A DNA stretch of 64,000 nucleotides from PALSA-1006 sp041660815 (GTDB lineage: Bacteria; Pseudomonadota; Gammaproteobacteria; Burkholderiales; Gallionellaceae): NCBI GenBank assembly GCA_041660815.1, contig JBAZVN010000016.1, positions 22,512 to 86,511 on the forward strand, in the 5' to 3' direction. Every line of letters starts with the position of its first letter. Position 1 is the stretch's first letter. The notes beneath the pieces were generated by a model that did not search any database, was not told the origin of the DNA, and saw only the letters and a list, made by a program, of their open reading frames with translations. Positions 8,441 to 17,004 of the stretch are shown piece after piece. The position numbers and the translations under genes were made by a program.

Positions 8441-10093
8441 TTAGGCGACCGGTTGGCGTGAATTGCGATAGAGGTTGATGAGCTTGTTGGTTGATGAATC
8501 ATGCGAGCTGATTACTTCATTGCTATTTAATTCAGGCAATAGTTTACTGGCCAGCTGCTTGCCGAATTCAACGCCCCATTGATCAAATGCATTGATGTTC
8601 CAAACTACACTCTGCACAAAGATTTTTTGTTCGTAGAGCGCAATCAACATGCCCAGCGAATACGGGTCTAGTTTATCCAGCAGCAGGGTGTTTGTTGGAC
8701 GATTCCCGGGGAATACTTTATTGGGCACTAGATTCTCGAGGACAGACCCGCTCAGACCTTGAGCTACTAATTCGGCACGCGCTTCCGCCTCAGTTTTACC
8801 CAACATGAGCGCTTCAGTTTGTGCAAAACAATTGGATAGCAGCATCGCGTGGTGTTCGCCAATCGGGTTGTGACTGGTCAGGGGAGCGATGAAGTCAGCC
8901 GGAACAATTCTCGTGCCCTGGTGGATGAGTTGATAGAAGGAATGCTGGCCGTTGGTGCCGGGTTCTCCCCACACTGTGAAATGGGTGTCGTAATCCACAA
9001 CTTGGCCTTCACGATCAACGCGTTTACCATTGCTTTCCATTTCCAGTTGCTGCAAATATGCGGGAAAGTGTTGCAGGTATTGGTCGTAAGGTAAAACGGC
9101 ATAAGAGCCCACCCCGAAGAAATTGCCATACCAGACACCCAGTAACCCCAAAATAACCGGCATGTTTTTTTCGAGAGGGGTCGTTCGAAAATGTTTGTCC
9201 ATCGCGTGCGCACCGGCCAGTAAGCGTTCAAAATTATCCATGCCAATGTATAAGGCGATGGGCAAACCAATCGCCGACCACAAAGAATAACGACCGCCTA
9301 CCCAGTCCCAGAATTCAAATACATTTTCAGGGTTGATGCCAAATTTTGAAGTTGCAGCCAAATTGGTTGATACTGCCGCAAAGTGTTTGGCAACGGCAAG
9401 TTCGCTTCCCAGACGCTCGACTAGCCAGGCACGAGCTGTGCGCGCATTGGTCAGCGTTTCCTGGGTCGTAAATGTCTTGGAGCTTATGATGAATAAAGTG
9501 GTTTCCGCATCCAGTTTTTTGAGCGTTTCCGCAATATCAGACGCGTCCACATTGGAAACAAAATGGGCGGTAAGCGCCTCATTTGCATATGGCTTGAGTG
9601 CTTCACACACCATGAGCGGGCCAAGTGCTGATCCGCCAATACCGATGTTGACAATATGCCGAATTTTTTTACCCGTAAAGCCGAGCGCACTTCCAGTGCG
9701 AATTTCTTCGGAGTAACGTCGCATATGATCAAGCACGCGATGCACATCGGGAATTATGTTTTTACCATCGACCAGAACTGTTGTATCACGCGGACTGCGC
9801 AGAGCGCTGTGCAACACAGCGCGAGATTCACTGGAGTTGATTTTTTCGCCCTTAAATTGACGATCAATCCAAGTTGAGAGATCAGCTTGGCGTGCCAAGT
9901 TGATTAGGAGTGCTTGTGTCTCTTCAGAGATAATGTTTTTTGAATAATCAAACAGGAGGCCATCAAGCTTTAACGAAAACTTATCAAAGCGACACGAATC
10001 TGCATCAAACAGCTCACGCATAGTTTGCTTGCGAATATTGTCATAATGAGTAGATAAAGATTGCCAAGCAGCAGAGCGAATGAGGTTCGACAT
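8441..10093 (-). CDS. pgi: Glucose-6-phosphate isomerase
   Basis: Interconverts glucose-6-phosphate and fructose-6-phosphate in the cytoplasm. The 550-residue length is normal for the long bacterial form. The SIS-fold phosphate-binding region reads VNIGIGGSALGP, the family signature continues with GGRYSLWSAIG, and catalytic residues lie in MESNGKR (Glu), LIHQGTR (His) and FDQWGVEFGK (Lys). With glgB two genes away on the same strand, it connects central carbon to glycogen synthesis. It appears to be monocistronic, with a 195-base gap on its 5' side. Confidence 0.95.
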   Translation of the reverse strand: MSNLIRSAAWQSLSTHYDNIRKQTMRELFDADSCRFDKFSLKLDGLLFDYSKNIISEETQALLINLARQADLSTWIDRQFKGEKINSSESRAVLHSALRSPRDTTVLVDGKNIIPDVHRVLDHMRRYSEEIRTGSALGFTGKKIRHIVNIGIGGSALGPLMVCEALKPYANEALTAHFVSNVDASDIAETLKKLDAETTLFIISSKTFTTQETLTNARTARAWLVERLGSELAVAKHFAAVSTNLAATSKFGINPENVFEFWDWVGGRYSLWSAIGLPIALYIGMDNFERLLAGAHAMDKHFRTTPLEKNMPVILGLLGVWYGNFFGVGSYAVLPYDQYLQHFPAYLQQLEMESNGKRVDREGQVVDYDTHFTVWGEPGTNGQHSFYQLIHQGTRIVPADFIAPLTSHNPIGEHHAMLLSNCFAQTEALMLGKTEAEARAELVAQGLSGSVLENLVPNKVFPGNRPTNTLLLDKLDPYSLGMLIALYEQKIFVQSVVWNINAFDQWGVEFGKQLASKLLPELNSNEVISSHDSSTNKLINLYRNSRQPVA

Positions 10094-10288
10094 TGGATAA
10101 CTCGAAATTATGATTGCCTACAGAATGTTACAAAAACGCACTGACAACAATTATTGACGGTGCGTCAATGTGCAACGGCAAGTATTGCGAATGTGAAATT
10201 CCACAATCACAATACTTCTAATTACTCCAAGAGAAGCGTCTTGACTGGCAGATAAGCGCCAAGCAATCAGTTCCCGCCTTGGAAAAAA

Positions 10289-10675
10289 TTAGGCAGCAAG
10301 TTTTGCGTCAATTTCCGCTTCGGCAGAAATCCAGTCTTGCATCTCATAGCCGCCAGCAAAACCACGATGTTCTGCGCGGTAATAAGCTGCGGTTGCAATC
10401 ATATGATAGCGATGCTCAGGGGAGATAGAAATTTCTTTTTTAGCAGCAGCTTTTTTAGCAGCTGGGGCTTTAGCCGGCGCAGCTACTTCCGCTTTGGTTG
10501 CAGCCTTGGGAGCCGCTTTAGGTGCAACAGCCTTTGGTGCTGCAACTTTTGTAACCGGGGCCTTAGCCGGGGCAGCTTCTTTTGCTACAGTCTTTTTTAC
10601 CGCAGGTGTTGCAGCGGCTTTTGCGGCTGCAGGTTTCTTTTCTGCTGCAGGTGTTGATTTGCTAGCTGTTGCCAT
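10289..10675 (-). CDS. Histone-H1-like Ala/Lys/Pro-rich protein with C-terminal DUF2934
   Basis: A 128-residue protein in two parts. Residues 1 to about 83 are a low-complexity basic tail made almost only of Ala, Lys, Pro, Thr and Val, with repeated AAPK/KAPA units, resembling bacterial histone H1-like DNA-binding tails. Residues 84-128 form a DUF2934 domain (ISPEHRYHMIATAAYYRAEHRGF...). I set the start at the ATG preceded by GGAGACATC. An upstream in-frame start 26 codons earlier lacks support. DUF2934 has no known function. The tail suggests nucleic-acid binding, which is inference. Confidence 0.75.
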   Translation of the reverse strand: MATASKSTPAAEKKPAAAKAAATPAVKKTVAKEAAPAKAPVTKVAAPKAVAPKAAPKAATKAEVAAPAKAPAAKKAAAKKEISISPEHRYHMIATAAYYRAEHRGFAGGYEMQDWISAEAEIDAKLAA

Positions 10676-10765
10676 GATGTCTCCAAAATATAAAAAAATT
10701 AAATGAAATTTTGATCTAAAATCTATGCGCTGTCCGGTTGCCGATCCGGCCAATTATACAATAAG

Positions 10766-12946
10766 TTACACGGGTATCAGCATAATACAGGCTAATGGTG
10801 ACAATTCAATTTCAGCCGAGAACGGCATGCCCATCCACGGTTTCTTTTCCGCGTGAATTCCACTGCCATTGCCCATATTGCCCCCACCGTAATACTCCGA
10901 GTCGCTATTGAATATCTCGCGATAGGAACAATCGAAGGGCAAGCCGATACGATAAAGACTGCGTGGTACGGGAGTGAAATTAAATGCGACAACAATATTT
11001 TCACCATTACGTCCGCGACGTACAAATGATAATAAGGTGCGGGCTGTGTCCTGACAGTCTATCCATGAAAAACCGGCTTGATCAAAATCCAGTTCATAAA
11101 GAGCAGGTAATTCACGATATAGGTTGTTTAAGTCACGTGACAAATTATGAATGCCTTGATGCGCTTCCATGCCGAGTTGCCACCAATCTACTTCCCAAGC
11201 AGATTTCCATTCCGGGCCTTGACCAAACTCATTGCCCATGAAGTTAAGTTTTTTGCCAGGACTGACCATTTGATAAGAAATTAATAAACGCAAGTTAGCA
11301 AATTTCTGCCAAGCATCACCTGGCATTTTACTTAGTAATGAGCCTTTGCCATGTACCACTTCATCATGCGAGAAAGGCAGCATGAAGTTTTCAGTGTAAG
11401 CGTATAGCTGACTAAAAGTAAGTTGATTTAGGTGATATTGGCGATGCACGGGGTCTTGCTGCATGAATTTGAGCGTATCGTTCATCCAGCCCATGTTCCA
11501 TTTCATCGAGAAGCCTAATCCGCCCAAGTAAACGGGACGAGATACCGCAGGCCATGAGGTGGACTCTTCCGCCAGTGTGAGTGCGCCAGGGAAGCTTTCA
11601 TGTACCATGATGTTGAGTTCACGCAGAAAATCAATTGCTTCCAGATTTTCGCGGCCACCATATTTATTGGGTAGCCATTCATTGGCTTTGCGGGAATAAT
11701 CCAAGTAAAGCATGGAGGCTACTGCATCGACACGCAAACCATCGAAGTGAAATTCAGATAGCCAATAATGTGCGCTGGAAAGCAGGAAGCTTTTTACTTC
11801 GTTGCGACCGTAGTTGAATATGTGTGTACCCCAATCCTGATGGAAGCCAAGACGCGGATCTTCATGTTCATAAAGCGCCGTGCCGTCAAAGCGGGCCAAG
11901 GCAAATGCATCTTGCGGAAAGTGCGCGGGCACCCAATCGAGTAACACACCGATATTTGCCTGGTGGCACGCATCGATAAAGAAGCATAAATCATCGGGCG
12001 TGCCAAAACGACTGCTGGCCGCAAAATAACCGGTAGCTTGATAACCCCATGACTCATCCAATGGATGCTCGGAAACCGGCATTAGTTCAACGTGGGTATA
12101 GCCCATATCTATGAGATAGGGAATGATATTTTCTGCCAACTGGCGATAGGTATAAAAAGTGCCGTCGGGATGGCGCTTCCAGGAGCCCGCATGAATTTCA
12201 TATACATTTAAGGGGGAATGTAACCAGTCCCATTCGCTACGTTGCTTGATCCAGGCTTTATCCTGCCAAGAGTGGGTAATGGTGACGCCTGAACGAGCCG
12301 CAGTGCCCGGGCGCACTTCAAATGAGTTTGCATAGGGATCAGTTTTGACCAAAATATGCCCGGCACGATTACGAATTTCGTATTTATACAGAGCGCCCAG
12401 TTGCAAGCCGGGGATAAATAATTCCCAAACGCCGCTGGAGCCGTGAACAGCCATCGGATTGATGCGACCGTCCCAACGGTTAAATTCACCAACTACGCTA
12501 ACGCGTTCAGCATTGGGTGCCCATACTGAAAAGCGAATCCCGGCAATGCCGTTGATTACCGAGGCGTGAGATCCAAGGACCCGATAACCCTGATGTAATT
12601 TTCCTTCATTGAATAGATGTAGGTCAAAACTGCTGAGCTGGGGAGGGAATGAATAGGGGTCATGGGCTAGCTTTTCTTGACCCTCTTCTTTTATACGTAA
12701 CTGGTAGGGAGTTGACGGGGCGTCGGTTCCGCGCCACTCGAATAGTCCGTCCGGATGAATACGCTGAAATTCCTCATCTCCTTGCGCAGTGACTAATTTT
12801 ACTGTCAAAGCATAGGGGTGGAAAAAGCGCAAAACCTGCTCTTCCTTTTCTATGTGCAGACCAAGGAAGGCAAATGGATCATGTAGGCGGCCTTCAATTA
12901 GCAAGGCAGGGCGAGCATCAATTTTGGCGCGGGTAGTTTTTTTCAT
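10766..12946 (-). CDS. glgB: 1,4-alpha-glucan branching enzyme
   Basis: GH13 enzyme that makes alpha-1,6 branches in glycogen. The 726-residue protein has the N-terminal GlgB N domain, a CBM48 beta-sandwich (about 115-215, containing GIRFSVWAPNAERVSVVGEFN), the TIM barrel and a C-terminal all-beta domain. Catalytic motifs are DGLRVDAVASMLYLDY (nucleophile Asp), LAEESTSWP (acid Glu) and LPFSHDEVVHGKGSLL (transition-state Asp). Other glg genes are not adjacent. It is transcribed towards the DUF2934 gene, with about 90 bases between them. Confidence 0.95.
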   Translation of the reverse strand: MKKTTRAKIDARPALLIEGRLHDPFAFLGLHIEKEEQVLRFFHPYALTVKLVTAQGDEEFQRIHPDGLFEWRGTDAPSTPYQLRIKEEGQEKLAHDPYSFPPQLSSFDLHLFNEGKLHQGYRVLGSHASVINGIAGIRFSVWAPNAERVSVVGEFNRWDGRINPMAVHGSSGVWELFIPGLQLGALYKYEIRNRAGHILVKTDPYANSFEVRPGTAARSGVTITHSWQDKAWIKQRSEWDWLHSPLNVYEIHAGSWKRHPDGTFYTYRQLAENIIPYLIDMGYTHVELMPVSEHPLDESWGYQATGYFAASSRFGTPDDLCFFIDACHQANIGVLLDWVPAHFPQDAFALARFDGTALYEHEDPRLGFHQDWGTHIFNYGRNEVKSFLLSSAHYWLSEFHFDGLRVDAVASMLYLDYSRKANEWLPNKYGGRENLEAIDFLRELNIMVHESFPGALTLAEESTSWPAVSRPVYLGGLGFSMKWNMGWMNDTLKFMQQDPVHRQYHLNQLTFSQLYAYTENFMLPFSHDEVVHGKGSLLSKMPGDAWQKFANLRLLISYQMVSPGKKLNFMGNEFGQGPEWKSAWEVDWWQLGMEAHQGIHNLSRDLNNLYRELPALYELDFDQAGFSWIDCQDTARTLLSFVRRGRNGENIVVAFNFTPVPRSLYRIGLPFDCSYREIFNSDSEYYGGGNMGNGSGIHAEKKPWMGMPFSAEIELSPLACIMLIPV

Positions 12947-13009
12947 ATGGTTTAAATTATAACCTTAATATTTGTATACATGTTAGGTTACAAGGATAAC
13001 CCTTCGCCC

Positions 13010-13052
13010 CAAAAAAAACAAAGCCCCCTAAATGAAAATTGGGGGCTTTGTT
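13010..13052 (-). terminator. Intrinsic terminator of dksA
   Basis: A perfect 10-base stem (CAAAGCCCCC paired with GGGGGCTTTG, 13019-13028 and 13041-13050) with a 12-base loop. Read leftward, it is followed by a run of eight T in TTTTTTTTGGGG. It lies about 20 bases past the dksA stop and before glgB, so it should end the dksA transcript. Confidence 0.85.
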
Positions 13053-13072
13053 AAATTTTCGGAATTCGCCGA

Positions 13073-13495
13073 TTATTTGGCGACTTGTCTTTCACGAATT
13101 TCATCAAGAGTTTTACAGTCAATGCAGAGCGTTGCTGTGGGGCGAGCCTCCAAGCGACTCAGACCAATTTCAACACCACATTTCTCGCAATAGCCATAGT
13201 CATCAGCATCAATTTTGGCAATCATTTTGTCGATATTTTTAATCAACTTGCGCTCCCGATCTCGGTTCCGCAACTCCAGACTCATATCGGATTCCTGACT
13301 GGCGCGGTCATTAGGGTCGGCAAATACGGTAGCTTCATCCTGCATGGTATGCACGGCACGGTCTATATCTTGCCCAAGTCCCAATTTGATTTCATTGAGA
13401 ATGTTGCGAAAATGCTCCAGTTGGTGCGCATTCATATACGCTTCCCCTTTTTTTGCCTTATAGGGAGCGATAATTTTTGTGGTTTGAGTTGGCAT
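13073..13495 (-). CDS. dksA: RNA polymerase-binding transcription factor DksA
   Basis: Secondary-channel regulator of RNA polymerase that works with ppGpp in the stringent response. The 140-residue protein has the coiled-coil core with the Asp-containing tip segment (DPNDRASQESD) and a C4 zinc finger CEKCG...CIDC near residues 107-130, followed by the C-terminal helix. Length and order match classical DksA. A GGAG lies upstream of the ATG. The gene is monocistronic and ended by the strong terminator directly downstream. Confidence 0.93.
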   Translation of the reverse strand: MPTQTTKIIAPYKAKKGEAYMNAHQLEHFRNILNEIKLGLGQDIDRAVHTMQDEATVFADPNDRASQESDMSLELRNRDRERKLIKNIDKMIAKIDADDYGYCEKCGVEIGLSRLEARPTATLCIDCKTLDEIRERQVAK

Positions 13496-13588
13496 TTAGT
13501 TAAGTCTCCGAATTACTAGCAAAAATTTAAGCGCGCTTTAATACCAGAAAGCCGCTGCGGGGGCAACCATAAATTTTGGCGCGCATCG

Positions 13589-14173
13589 TTAAAAAATATT
13601 AACGCCTTGCTTTTTAAGCATAGTTACCAGGCTGATTAAAGGCAGTCCGATGAGCGCATTGGGGTCATTTCCTTCGATGCTATTTATAAGTGCAATCCCC
13701 AATCCTTCCGATTTTGCACTTCCGGCGCAATGATAGGGCTTTTCTTTAAGCAGGTAGCCTTCAATCTCGGCATCGCTTAATTGTCGAAAAGTCACTCGGG
13801 TTTCCACGACATCGTTCTGCATCGTTCCGTCAAGCGCATTCAGCAGCGTTAATGCGGTATAAAACACAACCGTTCGATTGCGCATTGCTCGCAATTGGCT
13901 CACGGCATTTTCATGAGTATAAGGTTTGCCTAGCTGTACGCCACCCAATAAGGCAACTTGGTCTGAGCCAATAATTAATGCCGATGGAAATTCTTTTACA
14001 ACCGCTTGTGCTTTAAGAATAGCCAGGCGTTGTGAAGTTTGTTTGGCGTCTTCATTGGGCAGCGGTGTTTCGTCCACATTGGGGGCGGCAGTGCTAAAGG
14101 GAATCTGCAAGGTGGATAACAGTTGACTTCTATAGATGGAGGTTGAAGCTAAGACAAGTGGAAGTGAATTCAA
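13589..14173 (-). CDS. yceF: Maf-family nucleotide pyrophosphatase (YceF type)
   Basis: House-cleaning pyrophosphatase that hydrolyses modified nucleoside triphosphates; the YceF branch prefers 7-methyl-GTP. Diagnostic segments are LVLASTSIYRSQLL at the N-terminus, DETPLPNE, IIGSDQVALLGG with the catalytic Asp, and GLGIALINSIEGNDPNALIGLPL near the end. I chose a TTG start because it has a good AAGGA five bases upstream and gives the family-typical 194 residues. An upstream ATG would add 23 residues of non-family sequence overlapping the divergent yceD gene. The pairing maf / yceD-rpmF-plsX is standard in proteobacteria. Confidence 0.85.
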   Translation of the reverse strand: MNSLPLVLASTSIYRSQLLSTLQIPFSTAAPNVDETPLPNEDAKQTSQRLAILKAQAVVKEFPSALIIGSDQVALLGGVQLGKPYTHENAVSQLRAMRNRTVVFYTALTLLNALDGTMQNDVVETRVTFRQLSDAEIEGYLLKEKPYHCAGSAKSEGLGIALINSIEGNDPNALIGLPLISLVTMLKKQGVNIF

Positions 14174-14230
14174 GATAATCCTTAGTACGTCTTTGACAGA
14201 GTGAGGCGGAATATATATCATGCGCGCCTC

Positions 14231-14719
14231 ATGTTTGCACACCCTTCAATTGATACGCTAGATTTTGCCAGAAATGGCGGGGAATTGCGCGGGGATTTTC
14301 CGGTTGCATCAATGTCTCGCCTTGGTGATTCACTGATGAATTCAGAAGGTTCCATTGTTTATTCTTTGTCAGGATTGTTGCTGGATAATCAGCCGGCTTT
14401 AGAGCTGGAAATATCCGGCACCTTAAATTTGAGCTGTCAGCGTTGCCTCGGCGAACTGCAGTTTCCAATTCAGACTAAGTCGCGTTTATTAGTGCTTGCA
14501 CCGGAAGACCTGGAAAAGCTGGATGCGGAAGATGATGTGGATGCGATTGAGGCGGCGACGCATTTTGATGTGTTGTCGTTAATTGAAGATGAGGTGTTGT
14601 TGGGGTTGCCTTTTGCCCCAAAGCATCCGGAGGGTGAGTGCAGTCCCTTAGTAAATAGTTTGCAGCGGTCAGCTAATCCGTTTGCAGTATTGGCTGATTT
14701 AAAAAAGAAGAATCAGTAA
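14231..14719 (+). CDS. yceD: YceD/DUF177 protein, 23S rRNA accumulation protein
   Basis: A 162-residue DUF177 protein, the family found immediately before rpmF in most bacteria and linked to 23S rRNA accumulation. The N-terminal segment SIDTLDFARNGGELRGDF and the central zinc-like CQRCLGEL pair followed by an acidic stretch and LIEDEVLLGLPFAPKH are characteristic. An in-frame GTG ten codons upstream is an alternative start; I prefer the ATG because the upstream residues are not family-like. It is the first gene of the rightward yceD-rpmF-plsX-fab block and diverges from maf. Confidence 0.85.
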   Translation: MFAHPSIDTLDFARNGGELRGDFPVASMSRLGDSLMNSEGSIVYSLSGLLLDNQPALELEISGTLNLSCQRCLGELQFPIQTKSRLLVLAPEDLEKLDAEDDVDAIEAATHFDVLSLIEDEVLLGLPFAPKHPEGECSPLVNSLQRSANPFAVLADLKKKNQ

Positions 14720-14742
14720 TTTGTTTTTTGTGAGGAGTTACC

Positions 14743-14922
14743 ATGGCAGTTCAGCAAAATAAAAAATCCCCATCCAAGCGCGGTATGCATCGTGCCCATG
14801 ATTTCTTGACAGCTCCGGCTTTGGCTATTGAGCCTTCAACCGGCGAGCCACATCTGCGTCACCACATTAGCCCAAGCGGCTACTATCGCGGCAAAAAAGT
14901 CGTTAAAACCAAGAGCGAGTAA
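14743..14922 (+). CDS. rpmF: 50S ribosomal protein bL32
   Basis: A 59-residue basic ribosomal protein. It begins MAVQQNKKSPSKRGMHRAHD, the conserved L32 N-terminus, and ends with RGKKVVKTKSE. A GAGGAG ribosome-binding site lies six bases before the ATG. The cysteines of the zinc-binding L32 form are absent, so this is the C-minus type common in betaproteobacteria. It sits 23 bases after yceD. Its strong expression is separated from plsX by a hairpin. Confidence 0.93.
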   Translation: MAVQQNKKSPSKRGMHRAHDFLTAPALAIEPSTGEPHLRHHISPSGYYRGKKVVKTKSE

Positions 14923-14943
14923 TTTCATTGAGCGTTATTTTTG

Positions 14944-14965
14944 GGCACCGCAGTAAAGCGGTGCC
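14944..14965 (+). promoter_or_regulatory. Perfect hairpin between rpmF and plsX
   Basis: Eight-base perfect stem GGCACCGC/GCGGTGCC with a six-base AGTAAA loop, 21 bases after the rpmF stop. No T-run follows on either strand, so it is not a standard intrinsic terminator. A processing site or 3'-end stabiliser that lets rpmF mRNA outlast the lipid genes is a reasonable inference. Confidence 0.5.
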
Positions 14966-15005
14966 TATAAATACACGTCTTTTCTCAATTTAAGAGGAAC
15001 GCTCA

Positions 15006-16043
15006 GTGAATATCACAATAGCAATTGACGCCATGGGCGGTGACCACGGAACACAGGTCACTATTCCAGCAGCGGTAACTTATCTTAAAAAGCATCCCAA
15101 TGACGTAGTCATTTTGGTTGGATTGCAAAATGAGATCGAAGCGCAACTCAATAAACTGGGTTTCGCCGACAAGTCACGCCTGCGCATTCATCCGGCCAGT
15201 GAAATAGTGGGTATGGATGAGTCGCCACAAGTGGTGTTGCGCAGTAAAAAAGACTCTTCCATGCGTGTTGCGATCAACCTGGTCAAGTCGGGTGAAGCCT
15301 CGGCTTGCATTAGCGCGGGCAATACCGGCGCATTGATGGCGACCGCCCGATATGTTCTCAAAACCTTGCCCGGTATCGACCGCCCTGCCATTGCCTCATT
15401 TTTACCCACTGTAAACGGTCAGGTCTGTATGCTTGACTTGGGCGCCAATGTGGATTGCACGCCTGAACATCTGTTGCAGTTTGCGCTGATGGGTAGCACG
15501 CTGGTATCCGCGCTAGAGCACAAAGCGCAACCAACCGTCGGCTTGTTAAACATTGGCAGTGAAGACATAAAGGGTAATGAGGTGGTGAAGCAAGCTGCAG
15601 AATTGCTGCGCGCCAGTGATTTATATTTTTATGGCAATGTGGAAGGCGATGATATTTTCAAAGGCGTCACCGACGTGGTGGTGTGCGATGGATTTGTCGG
15701 GAATGTGGCGTTAAAAACCGCCGAAGGGGTTGCCAAAATGATGGGCGGTTTCCTCAAGGAAGAATATAGCAGGAGCGTGTTAACCAAACTTGCGGCGCTT
15801 ATTTCGATGCCGATTCTCAAAGCCTTCAAGCACAGATTGGATCATCGCCGCTATAACGGTGCCAGCTTTCTCGGCCTTAAGGGGATTGTGGTAAAAAGCC
15901 ATGGATCTGCCGATTCTTTTGCATTCCTGTGCGCCATTGAGCGCGCTGCAGAAGAAGCACGCGGAGGCATGTTGCAACATATCAGCGAGCATGTTGAAAA
16001 ATGGCACCTTGCCCGTCAACAAAATCCAGGAGAGGCACTTTGA
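15006..16043 (+). CDS. plsX: Phosphate acyltransferase PlsX
   Basis: Makes acyl-phosphate from acyl-ACP, feeding PlsY in phospholipid synthesis. The 345-residue protein begins with a GTG preceded by GAGGAACGCTCA and reads NITIAIDAMGGDHG, the invariant PlsX N-terminus. Further family marks are CISAGNTGALMATA and VVCDGFVGNVALKTAEG. It ends in an amphipathic helix that usually binds the membrane surface. The stop overlaps the fabH TTG start (TTGA), coupling the two. Confidence 0.95.
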   Translation: MNITIAIDAMGGDHGTQVTIPAAVTYLKKHPNDVVILVGLQNEIEAQLNKLGFADKSRLRIHPASEIVGMDESPQVVLRSKKDSSMRVAINLVKSGEASACISAGNTGALMATARYVLKTLPGIDRPAIASFLPTVNGQVCMLDLGANVDCTPEHLLQFALMGSTLVSALEHKAQPTVGLLNIGSEDIKGNEVVKQAAELLRASDLYFYGNVEGDDIFKGVTDVVVCDGFVGNVALKTAEGVAKMMGGFLKEEYSRSVLTKLAALISMPILKAFKHRLDHRRYNGASFLGLKGIVVKSHGSADSFAFLCAIERAAEEARGGMLQHISEHVEKWHLARQQNPGEAL

Positions 16044-16969
16044 TTTATTCAAAAATCATTGGTACAGGCAGCTATTTGCCCGCCAAAGTATTGACCAATT
16101 ACGATTTGGAAAAAATTGTTGAAACCAGTCACGATTGGATTTTCTCGCGCAGCGGCATCGTGGAGCGGCATATTGCTGCCGATGATGAGCGCGCCAGCGA
16201 TCTTGCCTTGCATGCCAGTCGCAAAGCAATTGAGGCGGCAGGTATCAGTGCCGATGAAATCGATCTGATTATCGTTGCGACAACTTCGCCGGATATGCCG
16301 TTCCCTAGCACTGCGTGCATTTTGCAAGACAAACTCGGCATTACCAACAAATCTCCCGCCTTTGATGTGCAAGCCGTGTGCGGCGGATTTGTGTATGCAC
16401 TGAATACTGCCAATTTATATATTCGCGGTGGTCAAGCCAAAACGGTATTGGTTGTCGGTACAGAAGTTTTGTCGCGTTTATTGGACTGGACTGATCGTAC
16501 CACATGCGTATTATTCGGCGACGGCGCGGGCGCTGTGGTTCTGCAAGCATCCGACACACCGGGTATTGTCGCCGCAAAGCTGCATGCGGATGGCAAACAT
16601 CGCAATATGCTCAAGGCCGATCCGACCATTTCGATGGATGGTCAGGCCGTATTCAAGTTTGCCGTTAAAGTATTAAGCGATGTTGTGGAAGAGGTGCTGG
16701 AGGAGCAAAAGCTGAGCGGCTCTGATATTAACTGGCTGGTTCCGCATCAGGCCAATATTCGCATCATCGAAGCGACTGCTAAAAAACTTGGCTTGGGGAT
16801 GGATAATGTGGTTGTCACCGTGGCCAAGCATGGCAACACTTCGGCGGCCTCTATTCCTTTGGCGTTGGATACTGCGGTGCGCGACGGTCGCATTCAGGCC
16901 GGACAAAATATTTTGATTGAAGCTGTGGGTGGCGGATTTACCTGGGGCGCCGTGTTAATTCGCTGGTAG
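16040..16969 (+). CDS. fabH: 3-oxoacyl-ACP synthase III
   Basis: Initiates fatty-acid synthesis by condensing acetyl-CoA with malonyl-ACP. The catalytic triad is visible: Cys114 in DVQAVCGGFVYAL, His in VPHQANIRI and Asn in KHGNTSAAS. I chose a TTG start overlapping the plsX stop by four bases because it has GGAGAGG upstream and gives the standard N-terminus IYSKIIGTGSYLPA. A more upstream ATG lies inside plsX. At 309 residues it is slightly shorter than many homologues; the segment between GAVVLQAS and ISMDGQAVFKF is compact. Confidence 0.93.
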   Translation: MIYSKIIGTGSYLPAKVLTNYDLEKIVETSHDWIFSRSGIVERHIAADDERASDLALHASRKAIEAAGISADEIDLIIVATTSPDMPFPSTACILQDKLGITNKSPAFDVQAVCGGFVYALNTANLYIRGGQAKTVLVVGTEVLSRLLDWTDRTTCVLFGDGAGAVVLQASDTPGIVAAKLHADGKHRNMLKADPTISMDGQAVFKFAVKVLSDVVEEVLEEQKLSGSDINWLVPHQANIRIIEATAKKLGLGMDNVVVTVAKHGNTSAASIPLALDTAVRDGRIQAGQNILIEAVGGGFTWGAVLIRW

Positions 16970-17004
16970 TTTATTCCTAACAAATCAATAAATTAATTTA
17001 TATC

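Noticed and set aside
10337..10706. Rightward frames opposite the DUF2934 gene
   Set aside because: They mirror the low-complexity Ala/Lys repeats and have no start signals; they are shadows of the real gene.
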